Positions 27,675 to 35,207 of a DNA stretch of 38,321 bases are shown here, piece after piece. Numbering within the stretch: position 1 is the first letter of the stretch; the number at the start of each line of letters is the position of its first letter. The notes below the pieces were generated by a model. The model searched no databases. It was given only the letters and a program-made list of their open reading frames with translations, and was not told where the DNA came from. The DNA comes from a bacterium (lineage in GTDB: Bacteria > Patescibacteriota > Minisyncoccia > UBA6257 > 2-01-FULL-56-20). The position numbers were made by a program, and so were the translations under genes. Where the stretch lies: the NCBI GenBank assembly GCA_021780195.1, contig JAJXZE010000017.1:1-38321 (forward strand), in the 5' to 3' direction.

Positions 27675-28772
27675 ATGATGCGATTCTTAAGCGCGGTCGT
27701 CAAGGATCCCGCCTGCCTCCGCGGTACGGCGCTCCTGCGTCTCGATTTTAATACCACGGACGATTGGCGCATGAAGGCGGTTCTGCCGACGATTGCCCTT
27801 CTCCGAAAACGCGCGGACCGCGTCGTCATCGTGAGCCATCGCGGGCGGCCTGAAGGGGCTGATCGAAAGCTCAGCTTAAGGAAAGAGGCCAGGGATCTCG
27901 CGAAACTCATCGGCCACCCGGTGGTTTTCATCAATCACTTCCGTTTCGCGGCGATCAGGACGCAGGTGGCCCATGCTCCGCGCGGCACGGTGTTCCTCTT
28001 GGAGAACCTGCGCTTCCTGCCCGGCGAGGAAAAGAACGACGCCCGATTCGCCCGGAAGCTCGCATCCCTCGCGGACTATTACGTGAACGACGCCTTCGCG
28101 GTTTCGCACCGCGCGAACGCATCGGTGGTCGCCATCACAACGTTCCTTCCGTCCTATGCGGGACTCGAGCTCGAGCGCGAGATCGCGTCGCTCGGCCGCG
28201 TGATGCGGAAGCCCGCCCGGCCGCTCACCGTGATCCTCGGCGGCGCGAAGGCGTCGGACAAGCTCGGTGTGATCAAGTTTTTCCGGAGGCGTGCGGATGC
28301 CATCCTCCTCGGCGGCGGATCGGCAAACACCATGCTCGCCCTTAGAGGCACCGAGGTGGAACAATCCTTGCGCGACCGCGACCCGAAGGATCTCCGTGCG
28401 CTTCGGGCGGTAATGAAATACCCGAATCTCGCGGTTCCGGTCGATGCGGTATGGCACGACGGCATGATCTGGGACGTCGGCCCGAAGACGGAGGAGCTTT
28501 TCACGAAGAAGATCGCCGCCGCGCGGACGGTGATCTGGAGCGGACCTCTCGGTTTCATCGAGCGGCCGGCCTTCGCGAAGGGGAGCATCGCCGTGGCGCG
28601 GGCGATCGGGCGGAACCGCCGCGCCTATTCCGTCGCGGGCGGGGGAGAGACCGTGATGTTCCTCAAAAAATACCGCCTTGACCGGAAGTTCAGCTTCATT
28701 TCGACTGGCGGCGGCGCCATGCTGGATTTTCTCGCGGGCAAAAAACTGCCGGGAATCGAAGCGCTGAAATAG
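27675..28772 (+). CDS. pgk: Phosphoglycerate kinase
   Basis: The glycolytic enzyme that transfers the phosphate of 1,3-bisphosphoglycerate to ADP. The N-terminal substrate loop LLRLDFNTTD, VSHRGRPEGADRKLSL, and VFLLENLRFLPGEEKNDARF followed by YYVNDAFAVSHRANAS are clear. So are the hinge/nucleotide motifs GGAKASDKLGVIKFF and VAGGGETVMFL (canonical GGGDT). At 365 residues it is shorter than the usual 390-415. The start at 27675 (or the adjacent ATG at 27678) is set by the promoter; an upstream in-frame ATG at 27618 would lie before it. The DHH gene follows after 27 bases. Confidence 0.95.
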   Translation: MMRFLSAVVKDPACLRGTALLRLDFNTTDDWRMKAVLPTIALLRKRADRVVIVSHRGRPEGADRKLSLRKEARDLAKLIGHPVVFINHFRFAAIRTQVAHAPRGTVFLLENLRFLPGEEKNDARFARKLASLADYYVNDAFAVSHRANASVVAITTFLPSYAGLELEREIASLGRVMRKPARPLTVILGGAKASDKLGVIKFFRRRADAILLGGGSANTMLALRGTEVEQSLRDRDPKDLRALRAVMKYPNLAVPVDAVWHDGMIWDVGPKTEELFTKKIAAARTVIWSGPLGFIERPAFAKGSIAVARAIGRNRRAYSVAGGGETVMFLKKYRLDRKFSFISTGGGAMLDFLAGKKLPGIEALK

Positions 28773-28799
28773 CCACGCGGAACGCCTCCGCCATCTGCC

Positions 28800-29762
28800 A
28801 TGACCTACGACCTTTATTTCCATAACGATTTCGACGGACACGCGTCTGCGGCGGTCATGCTCTCGTTTCTCAAGAGCCGCGGCGACCGCGTCGCGCACTT
28901 CGTTCCCGTCGATTACCATCTTCAGGACGAGTGGCTCCGCGAGGATTTTTTCTCGGCGCACAAACTTTTCCGCGGGAAGCGCTATCCTGCCGTCGTGCTT
29001 GATTTCGCGTATCATCCGAAGGCGGCGATGTGGTTTGATCATCATCCGACCGGTATCAAGCGTGCGGATTGGAGAAAGCGCTTCATGCCGGATTCCCTGC
29101 ACGTGCTCGCACCGCACTACTTCTCGTGTTGCCACGAGGTCTACGATGTCCTCCGAAAGAATTTCGGCTGGAAGCCGCCGCGGCACTTCGCCGCGCTTGC
29201 GCAGTGGCTCGACGTGGTGGACGCCGCGCGGTACGCCTCCGCCCGGCAGACGATCGCCCTCAAAGAGCCGGCACTCCAGGTGGACGCGTTCATCGAGCGC
29301 GAAGGAGGTTCCGCGGCGGGGTCGGCGCGGATCGTGAAAGCGCTCGCCGCGAAATCGCTCCCAGCGATCGCGCGCCTGCCGCGCGTCCGGAAAACCGTCG
29401 CGGTACAAAAAGCGGAGATCCGCAACGCGCTCGCGTTCTACCGCGCGCATATGGCCTTTGACGGCCGCGTGGCTTCCATCGATCTCACGAAGGCGAAAGT
29501 CCTGCGTCTACGCTTTGCGCCGTATTACCTCGAGCCCCGCACGGCGTATGCGGTGCGCATGACGATGAGCGGGGAAAACGTGTTCCATGTGAATGTCGGC
29601 GAGAATCCGTGGCGGCACCGAAACCGCCTGGACATCGGCGCGATCGTGAAAAAATACGGAGGAGGCGGGCACAAGACCGTCGGCGGCATGGAGTTCCGGA
29701 CGCGCGCCGACGCGGAACAGGCCACGAAGGAGGTGATCGCGATCCTCAATAAAAAGGGATGA
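28800..29762 (+). CDS. DHH/DHHA1-family phosphoesterase
   Basis: A predicted metal-dependent phosphoesterase of 320 residues. The metal ligands occur in NDFDGHASAAVML (residues 8-20), VVLDFAYHPK and the DHH motif WFDHHPTG. A DHHA1-type substrate-binding domain ends in IGAIVKKYGGGGHKTVGGME, the typical GGGGHxxxAGG loop with Thr-Val in place of Ala. Relatives include nanoRNases, c-di-AMP phosphodiesterases and RecJ; no membrane or sensory domain is present, so a nanoRNase-like role is plausible but not proven. It overlaps the next gene by 4 bases (ATGA). Confidence 0.88.
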   Translation: MTYDLYFHNDFDGHASAAVMLSFLKSRGDRVAHFVPVDYHLQDEWLREDFFSAHKLFRGKRYPAVVLDFAYHPKAAMWFDHHPTGIKRADWRKRFMPDSLHVLAPHYFSCCHEVYDVLRKNFGWKPPRHFAALAQWLDVVDAARYASARQTIALKEPALQVDAFIEREGGSAAGSARIVKALAAKSLPAIARLPRVRKTVAVQKAEIRNALAFYRAHMAFDGRVASIDLTKAKVLRLRFAPYYLEPRTAYAVRMTMSGENVFHVNVGENPWRHRNRLDIGAIVKKYGGGGHKTVGGMEFRTRADAEQATKEVIAILNKKG

Positions 29763-30388
29763 GCGTGAAAAAGAAGAATTCCTGGTACGCCTATCTTGTC
29801 CCGCGCGGATCGAAGGGAGTTGCGGCACGCTGGCCGGAGTGCGAGAAAATCGTACGCGGCGTGCCGGGCGCACGGTATCGCGGTTTCTCGTCGGAGTTAG
29901 AAGCGCGCGCTTGGCTTACCGCTGGCGCATTGTATGAAACATCAAAACCCGCGCCGCGCCTTTCGCCCGGCATCTATTTCGATGCGGGGACCGGGCGCGG
30001 GGAAGGAGTGGAGATCAGCGTGACGGATGAGCGGGGGAGGAATCTGCTCCACAAGACGCTTGCGAAAACCGCGTTGAACCGTTTCGGCAAGCACCGCGTG
30101 TCGCTCCGCGGCGGTGCGGACGTGACCAACAACTACGGCGAGCTTCTCGCCCTGCGCCACGCGCTTCTGATCGCAAAAAAGGAACGCGCAAGGCGCATTT
30201 TCGGCGACAGCGCGCTCGTGATCAATCACTGGTCGCAGTGGCGCATCAAGCGGAAGGAACTTCCCGCGGCGACCGTGGCACTCGCGGACGAAGTATCAAA
30301 ACTGCGCGAAGCATTCGAAAAGGCCGGCGGCACGGTGGCGCGCATCTCGGGCGACCACAATCCCGCGGATTTGGGATTCCATAGATAA
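29759..30388 (+). CDS. rnhA: Ribonuclease HI with N-terminal hybrid-binding domain
   Basis: It degrades RNA in RNA-DNA hybrids. The first 50 residues (WYAYLVPRGSKGVAARWPEC, then YRGFSSELEARAWL) match the caulimovirus viroplasmin-type hybrid-binding domain found at the N-terminus of eukaryotic and some bacterial RNase HI. The catalytic domain follows from about residue 70, with the acidic residues in IYFDAGTGRG (Asp), NNYGELLALRHALL (Glu), GDSALVINHW (Asp) and SGDHNPADLG (Asp). It makes a second RNase H next to RNase HII at 4162. It is coupled to the DHH phosphoesterase, which suggests a shared nucleic acid turnover role. Confidence 0.9.
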   Translation: MSVKKKNSWYAYLVPRGSKGVAARWPECEKIVRGVPGARYRGFSSELEARAWLTAGALYETSKPAPRLSPGIYFDAGTGRGEGVEISVTDERGRNLLHKTLAKTALNRFGKHRVSLRGGADVTNNYGELLALRHALLIAKKERARRIFGDSALVINHWSQWRIKRKELPAATVALADEVSKLREAFEKAGGTVARISGDHNPADLGFHR

Positions 30389-30419
30389 AACAAAACCGGC
30401 TTGCTTTTGGCGCCGCCGG
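30387..30419 (-). terminator. Terminator of the XRE regulator gene
   Basis: On the minus strand the stem CCGGC/GCCGG with a GC-rich loop is followed by TTTTGTTTT. It lies 21 bases after the regulator's stop and overlaps the end of rnhA from the other side. Confidence 0.6.
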
Positions 30420-30439
30420 CGGGGGATAAGGGAGCTAAT

Positions 30440-30730
30440 TTAATAAAGCGGAGGGAGTAATTCATCCCAACGACGGCAACCGAGCGCGATAAGGATGAGG
30501 CGCAAGGTTTCAAGGTCAGGGTACCGCTCGCCGTTCTCAATGGCGCGGATGGTGTCTGGGCTAACGGTCGCCCTTTCGGCGAGCTCTTTTTGAGACCACC
30601 CTCTTGCAACTCTCCGCCGCTCAACTCGTTCGCCGAGCCGCTCTCGCAGATTTTTTGGTCTACGAAGTGCTCGGCGTTCGCCGTCATCACTAAAAAATGT
30701 TCCCTCAACGTTTTCGAATTCAGGGGTCAA
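30440..30730 (-). CDS. XRE-family helix-turn-helix regulator
   Basis: A 96-residue DNA-binding protein. Residues about 30-90 hold a Cro/C1-type HTH: RVERRRVARGWSQKELAERA, then TVSPDTIRAIENGERYPDLE, then TLRLILIALGCRRWDELLPP. This is the classic Q-x-x-L-A-x-x-x-x-V-S-x-x-x-I-x-x-x-E-x-G-x-x-x-P pattern. The start is set at TTG 30730 because GAAAGGAGG lies just upstream on the minus strand. A longer reading would run through the RNase P RNA gene. It has a promoter that interlocks with that of rnpB, so it may affect RNase P RNA synthesis or its own expression. No toxin or restriction partner is adjacent. The acidic N-terminal tail is unusual. Confidence 0.85.
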   Translation of the reverse strand: MTPEFENVEGTFFSDDGERRALRRPKNLRERLGERVERRRVARGWSQKELAERATVSPDTIRAIENGERYPDLETLRLILIALGCRRWDELLPPLY

Positions 30731-30767
30731 TTTATTTTTCCTCCTTTCGGCAAATGTGCCGCTTTCA

Positions 30768-30817
30768 ATACTAAAGCATCGCGCCGCGTTGTCAATGATT
30801 TCGCGGCGTGGTATAAT
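30768..30817. promoter_or_regulatory. Interlocked divergent promoters of the XRE gene and rnpB
   Basis: Plus strand: TTGTCA (30789-30794), 17 bases, TGG-TATAAT (-10 at 30812-30817), driving rnpB. Minus strand: TTGACA (30795-30790), 16 bases, TAGTAT (30773-30768), driving the XRE gene. The two -35 hexamers overlap by five bases in the partial palindrome TTGTCAA, so both promoters cannot easily be occupied together. Confidence 0.82.
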
Positions 30818-30823
30818 GCTTTC

Positions 30824-31224
30824 GGCGGTCCAGACGGTCGCCCTCCGGTCGGCGCTTCGGCGCCGGACGAGGGGAGGAAAGTCCGGACACTCACGTTCCG
30901 CCGCGAGGCGGAAGTTAAAACGGTAGCGGCCAACCGCCGCACAGCGCAAGCTGAGAGGTGCGATCAGTGACGCCCCGATTCGAAAGGACCGGGGGAGCCC
31001 CATCCCGACGTTGATGGCTCAACTCCGCCATAGGGACAAAAAAGCGGAGATGAAACGGCAAAATCCTTACCGAGTGCAAGGCCGTGCTCTCTTTGCGCCG
31101 CGCACGCGGCGCGGAGGGGGAGTGCCGCACGAGCCCGCGAGCGATCAAGGGCCAAGATGAATGACCGTCCCTCGCGCCTGCCGCAAGGCAAGCGCGGGCG
31201 ACAGAATCCGGCTTACGGACCGCC
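30824..31224 (+). ncRNA. rnpB: RNase P RNA
   Basis: The catalytic RNA that matures tRNA 5' ends. The 5' strand GGCGGTCC (30824-30831) pairs with GGACCGCC (31217-31224) to form helix P1. The conserved region after P3 reads GAGGGGAGGAAAGTCCGGAC (30868-30887) and the 3' conserved block is ACAGAATCCGGCTTAC (31201-31216), the universal CRI and CRV sequences. Length of about 400 nt and the layout suggest a bacterial type A RNA. It starts 7 bases after its TATAAT box and is ended by the terminator at 31232-31258. Confidence 0.96.
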
Positions 31225-31231
31225 AGCACAA

Positions 31232-31258
31232 AACAGCTTCAGAAATGAGGCTGTTTTT
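31232..31258 (+). terminator. Intrinsic terminator of rnpB
   Basis: A 10-bp stem AACAGCTTCA/TGAGGCTGTT (one G-T pair) with a GAAA tetraloop is followed by TTT. Confidence 0.88.
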
Positions 31259-31266
31259 GTTATACT
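31258..31266 (+). promoter_or_regulatory. Extended -10 promoter of the methyltransferase gene
   Basis: TGTTATACT follows the rnpB terminator directly (TATACT 31261-31266) and ends 6 bases before the ATG at 31273. TTCAGA (31238-31243), inside the terminator hairpin, is a possible poor -35 at 17 bases. Confidence 0.6.
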
Positions 31267-31272
31267 TGGCGC

Positions 31273-31986
31273 ATGGAAGAACACCGTTTTAATAATGATA
31301 TCGGAAGCGAATACGAGCTTTATAAACTAGCCTCGCCGTATTACGAGATCTTACATCAGTGCATCACGGACATATTACGCGAGAAGTTTGGCCAGCATTC
31401 TTCTGTTCAGATTATGGAAATCGGGTTTGGAACGGGCGTGACGTCGCGGGCTATCCTAAGGGCCAGCGATTCGATTCATTTGATTGGCGTTGATAATGAA
31501 CCCATGATGCTCGAAAAAGTGAGCCATTTATTGGATTCGGAGATCAAGACGGGAAGAGTTGAGTTGAAAACTGAGGATGCGCTCGGAGCGTTGCGGTCGA
31601 TGAAATCGCGGGAGTATGAAGCCGTTATTTCCGGTTTTGTTATCCATAACTTTCAGAATGACTACCGAAGTGAGGTTTTGAAAGAAATCCATCGCGTCCT
31701 GAAGTCCGGCGGTATATTTATAAATGGCGATAAAATTGCGGCGGATAACTCGGAAGAACATCGCAAGAACTATACATGGCAGATAAAACAGTTCCAAGTT
31801 TATAGAAAAATGGGAAAACCGGAGTTGGCGGATGAGTGGGTCAAGCATTACGAAGAAGATGAACGACCAGACAGAGTTCTTCGCGAAGACGATTTCATTA
31901 AAGAGTTAGTCGCCATGGGATTTACCGATGTTAAGTTGCGAGAACGTTGGTATATGGATGCGGTCGTAACTGCCGAGAAAGCCTGA
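31273..31986 (+). CDS. Class I SAM-dependent methyltransferase
   Basis: A 237-residue methyltransferase. Motif I is VQIMEIGFGTGVTSRAILRA (about residues 45-64), the acidic motif II is LIGVDNEPMMLEK, motif post-I TEDALGALRSM and motif IV EAVISGFVIHNF are in order. The EIHRVLKSGGIFINGDKIAA block is typical of UbiE/COQ5-like methyltransferases. The C-terminal part (ADEWVKHYEEDERPDRVLRE, then ERWYMDAVVTAEKA) is also common in that group. The substrate is unknown. The gene is AT-richer than its neighbours, which hints at acquisition. It is a single-gene unit. Confidence 0.88.
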   Translation: MEEHRFNNDIGSEYELYKLASPYYEILHQCITDILREKFGQHSSVQIMEIGFGTGVTSRAILRASDSIHLIGVDNEPMMLEKVSHLLDSEIKTGRVELKTEDALGALRSMKSREYEAVISGFVIHNFQNDYRSEVLKEIHRVLKSGGIFINGDKIAADNSEEHRKNYTWQIKQFQVYRKMGKPELADEWVKHYEEDERPDRVLREDDFIKELVAMGFTDVKLRERWYMDAVVTAEKA

Positions 31987-32072
31987 GTGGGAAGGCGAAT
32001 GCGGGACAAGTACGTGCCCGCCGCAATAATCCACGATGGCGGCAAGGGACGCGCCGAACTCTGCAGGGAAGA

Positions 32073-32549
32073 TTACCGCCCCGCGTTCCGTTCTAGCCGT
32101 TCAGACAAGTTGATCCTGCGGAGCACGTAAAGGACGATCGCGATTATGACGGTCGCCGTTGCGGCGAAGGGGATGAGGCCGATGCCGACCAGGATGCCGA
32201 TCGCGGCGGTGGCCCAGACGAGGGCGGCGGTCGTGATGCCGTGCGGACGGTCGTCGCCTTTGATGATGAGGCCGGCGCCCAGGAATCCGATGCCGACGAC
32301 GATATTGCCGATCACCGTGAGGAAGCCGCTGTTGCGCGCCACGACATCCGCGAGGTTGCCCGTGGGCGCGGAGACGATATAGGGGAGCACAAGGCCGACC
32401 ATCGTGAAGATCGACGCGCCGCCCGCGACGAGCATCTCCGTGCGGATTCCCGCCTCACCTTTGCCGACGAGTTCCCGTTCGATGCCGAGGATGGCGCCGA
32501 GGACGAGCGCCGCCGCAAACCGCGCAAGCATTTGTTCAAACGTCAACAT
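32073..32549 (-). CDS. mgtC: MgtC/SapB-family membrane protein
   Basis: A 158-residue integral membrane protein. The N-terminal MLTFEQMLARFAAALVLGAI followed by GIERELVGKGEAGIRTEMLV is the MgtC/SapB signature (R-L-x-x-A-x-x-x-G-x-x-I-G-x-E-R-x-x-x-x-x-x-A-G-L-R-T). Further helices include IVVGIGFLGAGLIIKGDD and GITTAALVWATAAIGILVGI. MgtC proteins affect magnesium homeostasis and, in pathogens, F-type ATPase regulation; the C-terminal soluble domain of longer members is absent. The start at 32549 is set by the -10 box 7 bases upstream. It is divergent from aspS. Confidence 0.92.
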   Translation of the reverse strand: MLTFEQMLARFAAALVLGAILGIERELVGKGEAGIRTEMLVAGGASIFTMVGLVLPYIVSAPTGNLADVVARNSGFLTVIGNIVVGIGFLGAGLIIKGDDRPHGITTAALVWATAAIGILVGIGLIPFAATATVIIAIVLYVLRRINLSERLERNAGR

Positions 32550-32556
32550 TGTATTA

Positions 32557-32569
32557 ATATTAGCATATT
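32557..32569. promoter_or_regulatory. Divergent -10 boxes of mgtC and aspS
   Basis: Minus strand: TGC-TAATAT (TAATAT at 32562-32557) ends 7 bases before the mgtC ATG. Plus strand: CATATT (32564-32569) ends 7 bases before the aspS ATG. The 27-base intergenic gap leaves no room for leaders in either direction. No clear -35 is visible on either side; the aspS call is weaker. Confidence 0.55.
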
Positions 32570-32576
32570 CGCATCC

Positions 32577-33962
32577 ATGAGAACGCATATTGCGGACATC
32601 GCAGGGCAGGAAGGGAAGGAGGTCGAGCTTGCGGGCTGGGTTCACGCGCGGCGCGACCACGGCAAGCTCGTCTTCATTGATCTCCGTGACCGGAGCGGCC
32701 TTGCTCAGGTCGTGTTCGGGCCCGGCGTCGCGGCGGCCTCGGATCTGCGGCTCGAATACGTGGTGCGCGTGAAGGGCGAGGTCAAGAAGCGCCCGCCCGC
32801 CATGGTGAACGACAAAGTCCCGCTCGGCGAATACGAGGTGAGCGCGAAGGAGCTTACGATCCTTTCCGTCTCGGCGCCATTGCCGTTCCCGGTGGACACG
32901 GACGGCTACGAAATCGACGAAGAGGTACGGATGAAGTACCGCTATCTCGACCTCCGTCGCGAACGGATGAAACGCAATCTCGTTCTGCGCAACAAAGTAA
33001 CCCGGCTTGTCCGCGACTATATGGAGGAGCACGGATTTGTCGAGGTGGAAACACCGACCCTCACCAAAACCTCGCCTGAAGGCGCGCGGGATTTCTTGGT
33101 GCCGTCGCGGATGCATCCGGGGAAATTTTATGCTCTGCCACAGGCGCCGCAACAGTACAAACAGCTTCTCATGATCGCGGGCATCGAGCGTTATTTCCAG
33201 CTTGCGCACGCCATGCGCGACGAGGATCTCCGCGGCGACCGGCAGTTCGAGCATACGCAGATCGACCTCGAGATGTCCTTTGCGACGGAAGAAGAGGTGC
33301 GCGTCATGGTGGAGGGGCTCATGATCCGCGTGGCGGAATCCTGCGGCAAGAAAATCTGGAAAAAACCGTTTCCCGTCTTCACGCACGAGGAAGCGATGAA
33401 AAAGTTCGGCGCGGACAAATTCGATCTTCGGAGCGACGAGGAGAAAAAGGATCCGGATCTCATGGCGTTCGCCTGGGTGGTGGACTTCCCGCTTTTCGAA
33501 ATGGATGAAACGACGAAGCGGTACACCTTCGCGCACAATCCGTTTTCTGCGCCGAAGGCCGCGCATGTCGAGAAGCTTATGAAGGGAGAGGATCTCGGAA
33601 TCCTTCGCGCCCAGCAGTACGACCTTGTCTGCAACGGGTATGAGCTGGCTTCGGGCGGCGTACGCATCTCGGATCCCGTGGTTCAGCGGAAGGTGTTCGA
33701 GATCATGGGCCTCAGCGCCGCGCAGGCGGAGGAACGTTTCGGACATCTGGTGCGCGCCTACGAATACGGCGCGCCGCCTCACGCGGGCATGGCGCCGGGC
33801 CTCGACCGCCTGGTGATGCTCCTCGCGAACGAGCCGAACATACGCGAGGTGATTGCTTTCCCGGTTTCGGCGAACGGACAGACGGCGGTGATGGATGCGC
33901 CGAGCGAAGTGGACAAGGCCCAGCTCGATGAACTAGGATTGGAGATAAAGAAGAAAAAATAA
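32577..33962 (+). CDS. aspS: Aspartyl-tRNA synthetase lacking the GAD domain
   Basis: A class II synthetase charging tRNA-Asp, 461 residues. The OB-fold anticodon domain is bacterial (VELAGWVHARRDHGKLVFID, then LRDRSGLAQVVFG). Motif 2 is AHAMRDEDLRGDRQFEHTQI, and motif 3 is in APGLDRLVMLLANEPNIREV. Bacterial AspRS has about 590 residues with a roughly 120-residue GAD insertion between motifs 2 and 3; here that space is reduced to about 50 residues (KKIWKKPFPVFTHEEAMKKF region). Whether it is discriminating for tRNA-Asp alone or also charges tRNA-Asn is not clear. The start at 32577 matches the family N-terminus; an earlier in-frame reading runs into mgtC antisense. Confidence 0.94.
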   Translation: MRTHIADIAGQEGKEVELAGWVHARRDHGKLVFIDLRDRSGLAQVVFGPGVAAASDLRLEYVVRVKGEVKKRPPAMVNDKVPLGEYEVSAKELTILSVSAPLPFPVDTDGYEIDEEVRMKYRYLDLRRERMKRNLVLRNKVTRLVRDYMEEHGFVEVETPTLTKTSPEGARDFLVPSRMHPGKFYALPQAPQQYKQLLMIAGIERYFQLAHAMRDEDLRGDRQFEHTQIDLEMSFATEEEVRVMVEGLMIRVAESCGKKIWKKPFPVFTHEEAMKKFGADKFDLRSDEEKKDPDLMAFAWVVDFPLFEMDETTKRYTFAHNPFSAPKAAHVEKLMKGEDLGILRAQQYDLVCNGYELASGGVRISDPVVQRKVFEIMGLSAAQAEERFGHLVRAYEYGAPPHAGMAPGLDRLVMLLANEPNIREVIAFPVSANGQTAVMDAPSEVDKAQLDELGLEIKKKK

Positions 33963-33982
33963 TCAAACCCACAAAAACCACC

Positions 33983-34597
33983 ATGAGCGATACGCATCCG
34001 AAGCATGAAAGAACCCTCGTCGTCGTAAAGCCCGACGGCATCCAGCGCTCGCTGGTCGGCGAGATCATCAAGCGCTACGAGCAGAGCGGCCTCAAGCTCG
34101 TGGGCGTGAAGATGCTCGTCCCGACGGCCGACTTCGTCGAACAGCATTACACGCTCGATCCCGAGTGGCGGATGAAGACGGGCATGAAGACCATCGAATC
34201 GTACAAGAAGAAGGGCAAACAGCCGCCGTCAGAGGATCCGCTTGCCATCACGGCGATCATCCTCCGCAATCTTACCAAGTATCTTTCGCGCGGCCCCGTG
34301 GTGGCGATGGTCTGGCAGGGGATGCACGCGGTGGGCATTGTGCGCAAGATCACGGGAGGCACCGAGCCCCTGACGTCCGACATGGGCACCATCCGCGGCG
34401 ACTACACGATCGACTCCTATGAGGTTTCGGACGTCGATGGCCGCGCGGTGCGCAATCTCGTGCACGCGTCCGGTTCCGTCGACGAGGCGGAGAAGGAAAT
34501 CACGCACTGGTTCAAAGAGGGCGAACTTATCGACTACCGCCTCATCAACGAGGCCATGATCTACGACAAGGAACTGGAGGGAATTCTCCGGGCGTAA
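33983..34597 (+). CDS. ndk: Nucleoside diphosphate kinase-like protein, long form
   Basis: It equilibrates nucleoside di- and triphosphates through a phospho-histidine. The N-terminal ERTLVVVKPDGIQRSLVGEI is diagnostic, MVWQGMHAVGIVRKITGGTE matches the G-x-x-A-V-x-x-x-R-x-x-x-G-x-T block, and the active-site region reads RNLVHASGSVDEAEKEI. Canonical enzymes have N-x-x-H-G-S-D; here G becomes A and D becomes G next to the catalytic His. The protein has 204 residues against about 140-150. The extra part is an insertion in the middle (LDPEWRMKTGMKTIESYKKK) and a longer C-terminus. Such long NDK versions occur in archaea and Patescibacteria. Activity is likely but not certain. Confidence 0.88.
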   Translation: MSDTHPKHERTLVVVKPDGIQRSLVGEIIKRYEQSGLKLVGVKMLVPTADFVEQHYTLDPEWRMKTGMKTIESYKKKGKQPPSEDPLAITAIILRNLTKYLSRGPVVAMVWQGMHAVGIVRKITGGTEPLTSDMGTIRGDYTIDSYEVSDVDGRAVRNLVHASGSVDEAEKEITHWFKEGELIDYRLINEAMIYDKELEGILRA

Positions 34598-34615
34598 GCC
34601 TGCGAGTACCGCGCT

Positions 34616-35104
34616 ATGGACCTTGATCCGCGCCTGCATTTCGTCGCCGTAACCGTGATTATCGCACGGCGCGAAGGGGACGGCGCGGTTCGTTTTTTGA
34701 TCACGAAGCGCGCCGCGAGCGAAAAAGTATTTCCCGGAAAATGGACCGTGCCGGGAGGAAAGTTCGTGCGCACGGAATACGAAACTCTTCCGCGCGCCTC
34801 GGACGCATATCCGCAGTGGTACGCCGTTGTGGAATTCGTGGCGCGCAAGGAGGTGCGGGAGGAGGCCGGCATCGAGATCGGAAAGCCGGAATATCTGACC
34901 GACCTCGTTTTCGTGCGTCCCGACGGTTATCCCGTGGTCACTCTGTCCTTCTGGGCCTGGCATGAAAAAGGCGAAGTGAAGCTCAATCATGAGATGAGCG
35001 ACTTCGCGTGGGTGACCGCCGAGGAAGCGGGGAAGTACGATCTCATCGACGGCATCGCGGACGAGATCGCCTCCGTAGCCGGATTGATCGCGGGGCAGGC
35101 ATAA
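34616..35104 (+). CDS. NUDIX hydrolase
   Basis: A predicted nucleoside-diphosphate-linked pyrophosphatase of 162 residues. The protein opens with HFVAVTVIIARREGDGAVRF, then FPGKWTVPGGKFV. The Nudix box is GG-KF...KEVREEAGIEIG, but about 25 residues (RTEYETLPRASDAYPQWYAV) sit between the first Gly and the REVREEAG part, and the residue expected to be the first Glu is not conserved. The metal-binding E-V-R-E-E-A-G-I part is intact. The substrate is unknown. The last codons (GQA then stop) lie in the left arm of an inverted repeat shared with prfA. Confidence 0.85.
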   Translation: MDLDPRLHFVAVTVIIARREGDGAVRFLITKRAASEKVFPGKWTVPGGKFVRTEYETLPRASDAYPQWYAVVEFVARKEVREEAGIEIGKPEYLTDLVFVRPDGYPVVTLSFWAWHEKGEVKLNHEMSDFAWVTAEEAGKYDLIDGIADEIASVAGLIAGQA

Positions 35105-35207
35105 GAATCCTTTGAGGAACGTCCCGGAGCCGCGAAGGCGGCGAAGGAGAGGCGCGCGCCGAGTACGGCGCGACGCCGTTTCCGAAAAGGTTTCTTATGC
35201 CTGCCCC
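35092..35207. repeat. 22-bp inverted repeat containing both convergent gene ends
   Basis: The left arm 35092-35113 (GGGGCAGGCATAAGAA then TCCTTT) and the right arm 35186-35207 are reverse complements with one mismatch. Each arm contains the last codons of a gene (both encode Gly-Gln-Ala-stop), the Nudix gene on the left and prfA on the right. The 72-base interior is GC-rich and has further self-complementarity. It may form a shared transcription-stop structure. Confidence 0.82.

Noticed and set aside
30731-31003. Longer XRE protein reading into 31003
   Set aside because: The extension is antisense to RNase P RNA, and a strong Shine-Dalgarno plus TTG start lies at 30730.
32241-32576. Longer aspS start
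   Set aside because: The extra residues are antisense to mgtC, highly charged, and not part of AspRS.
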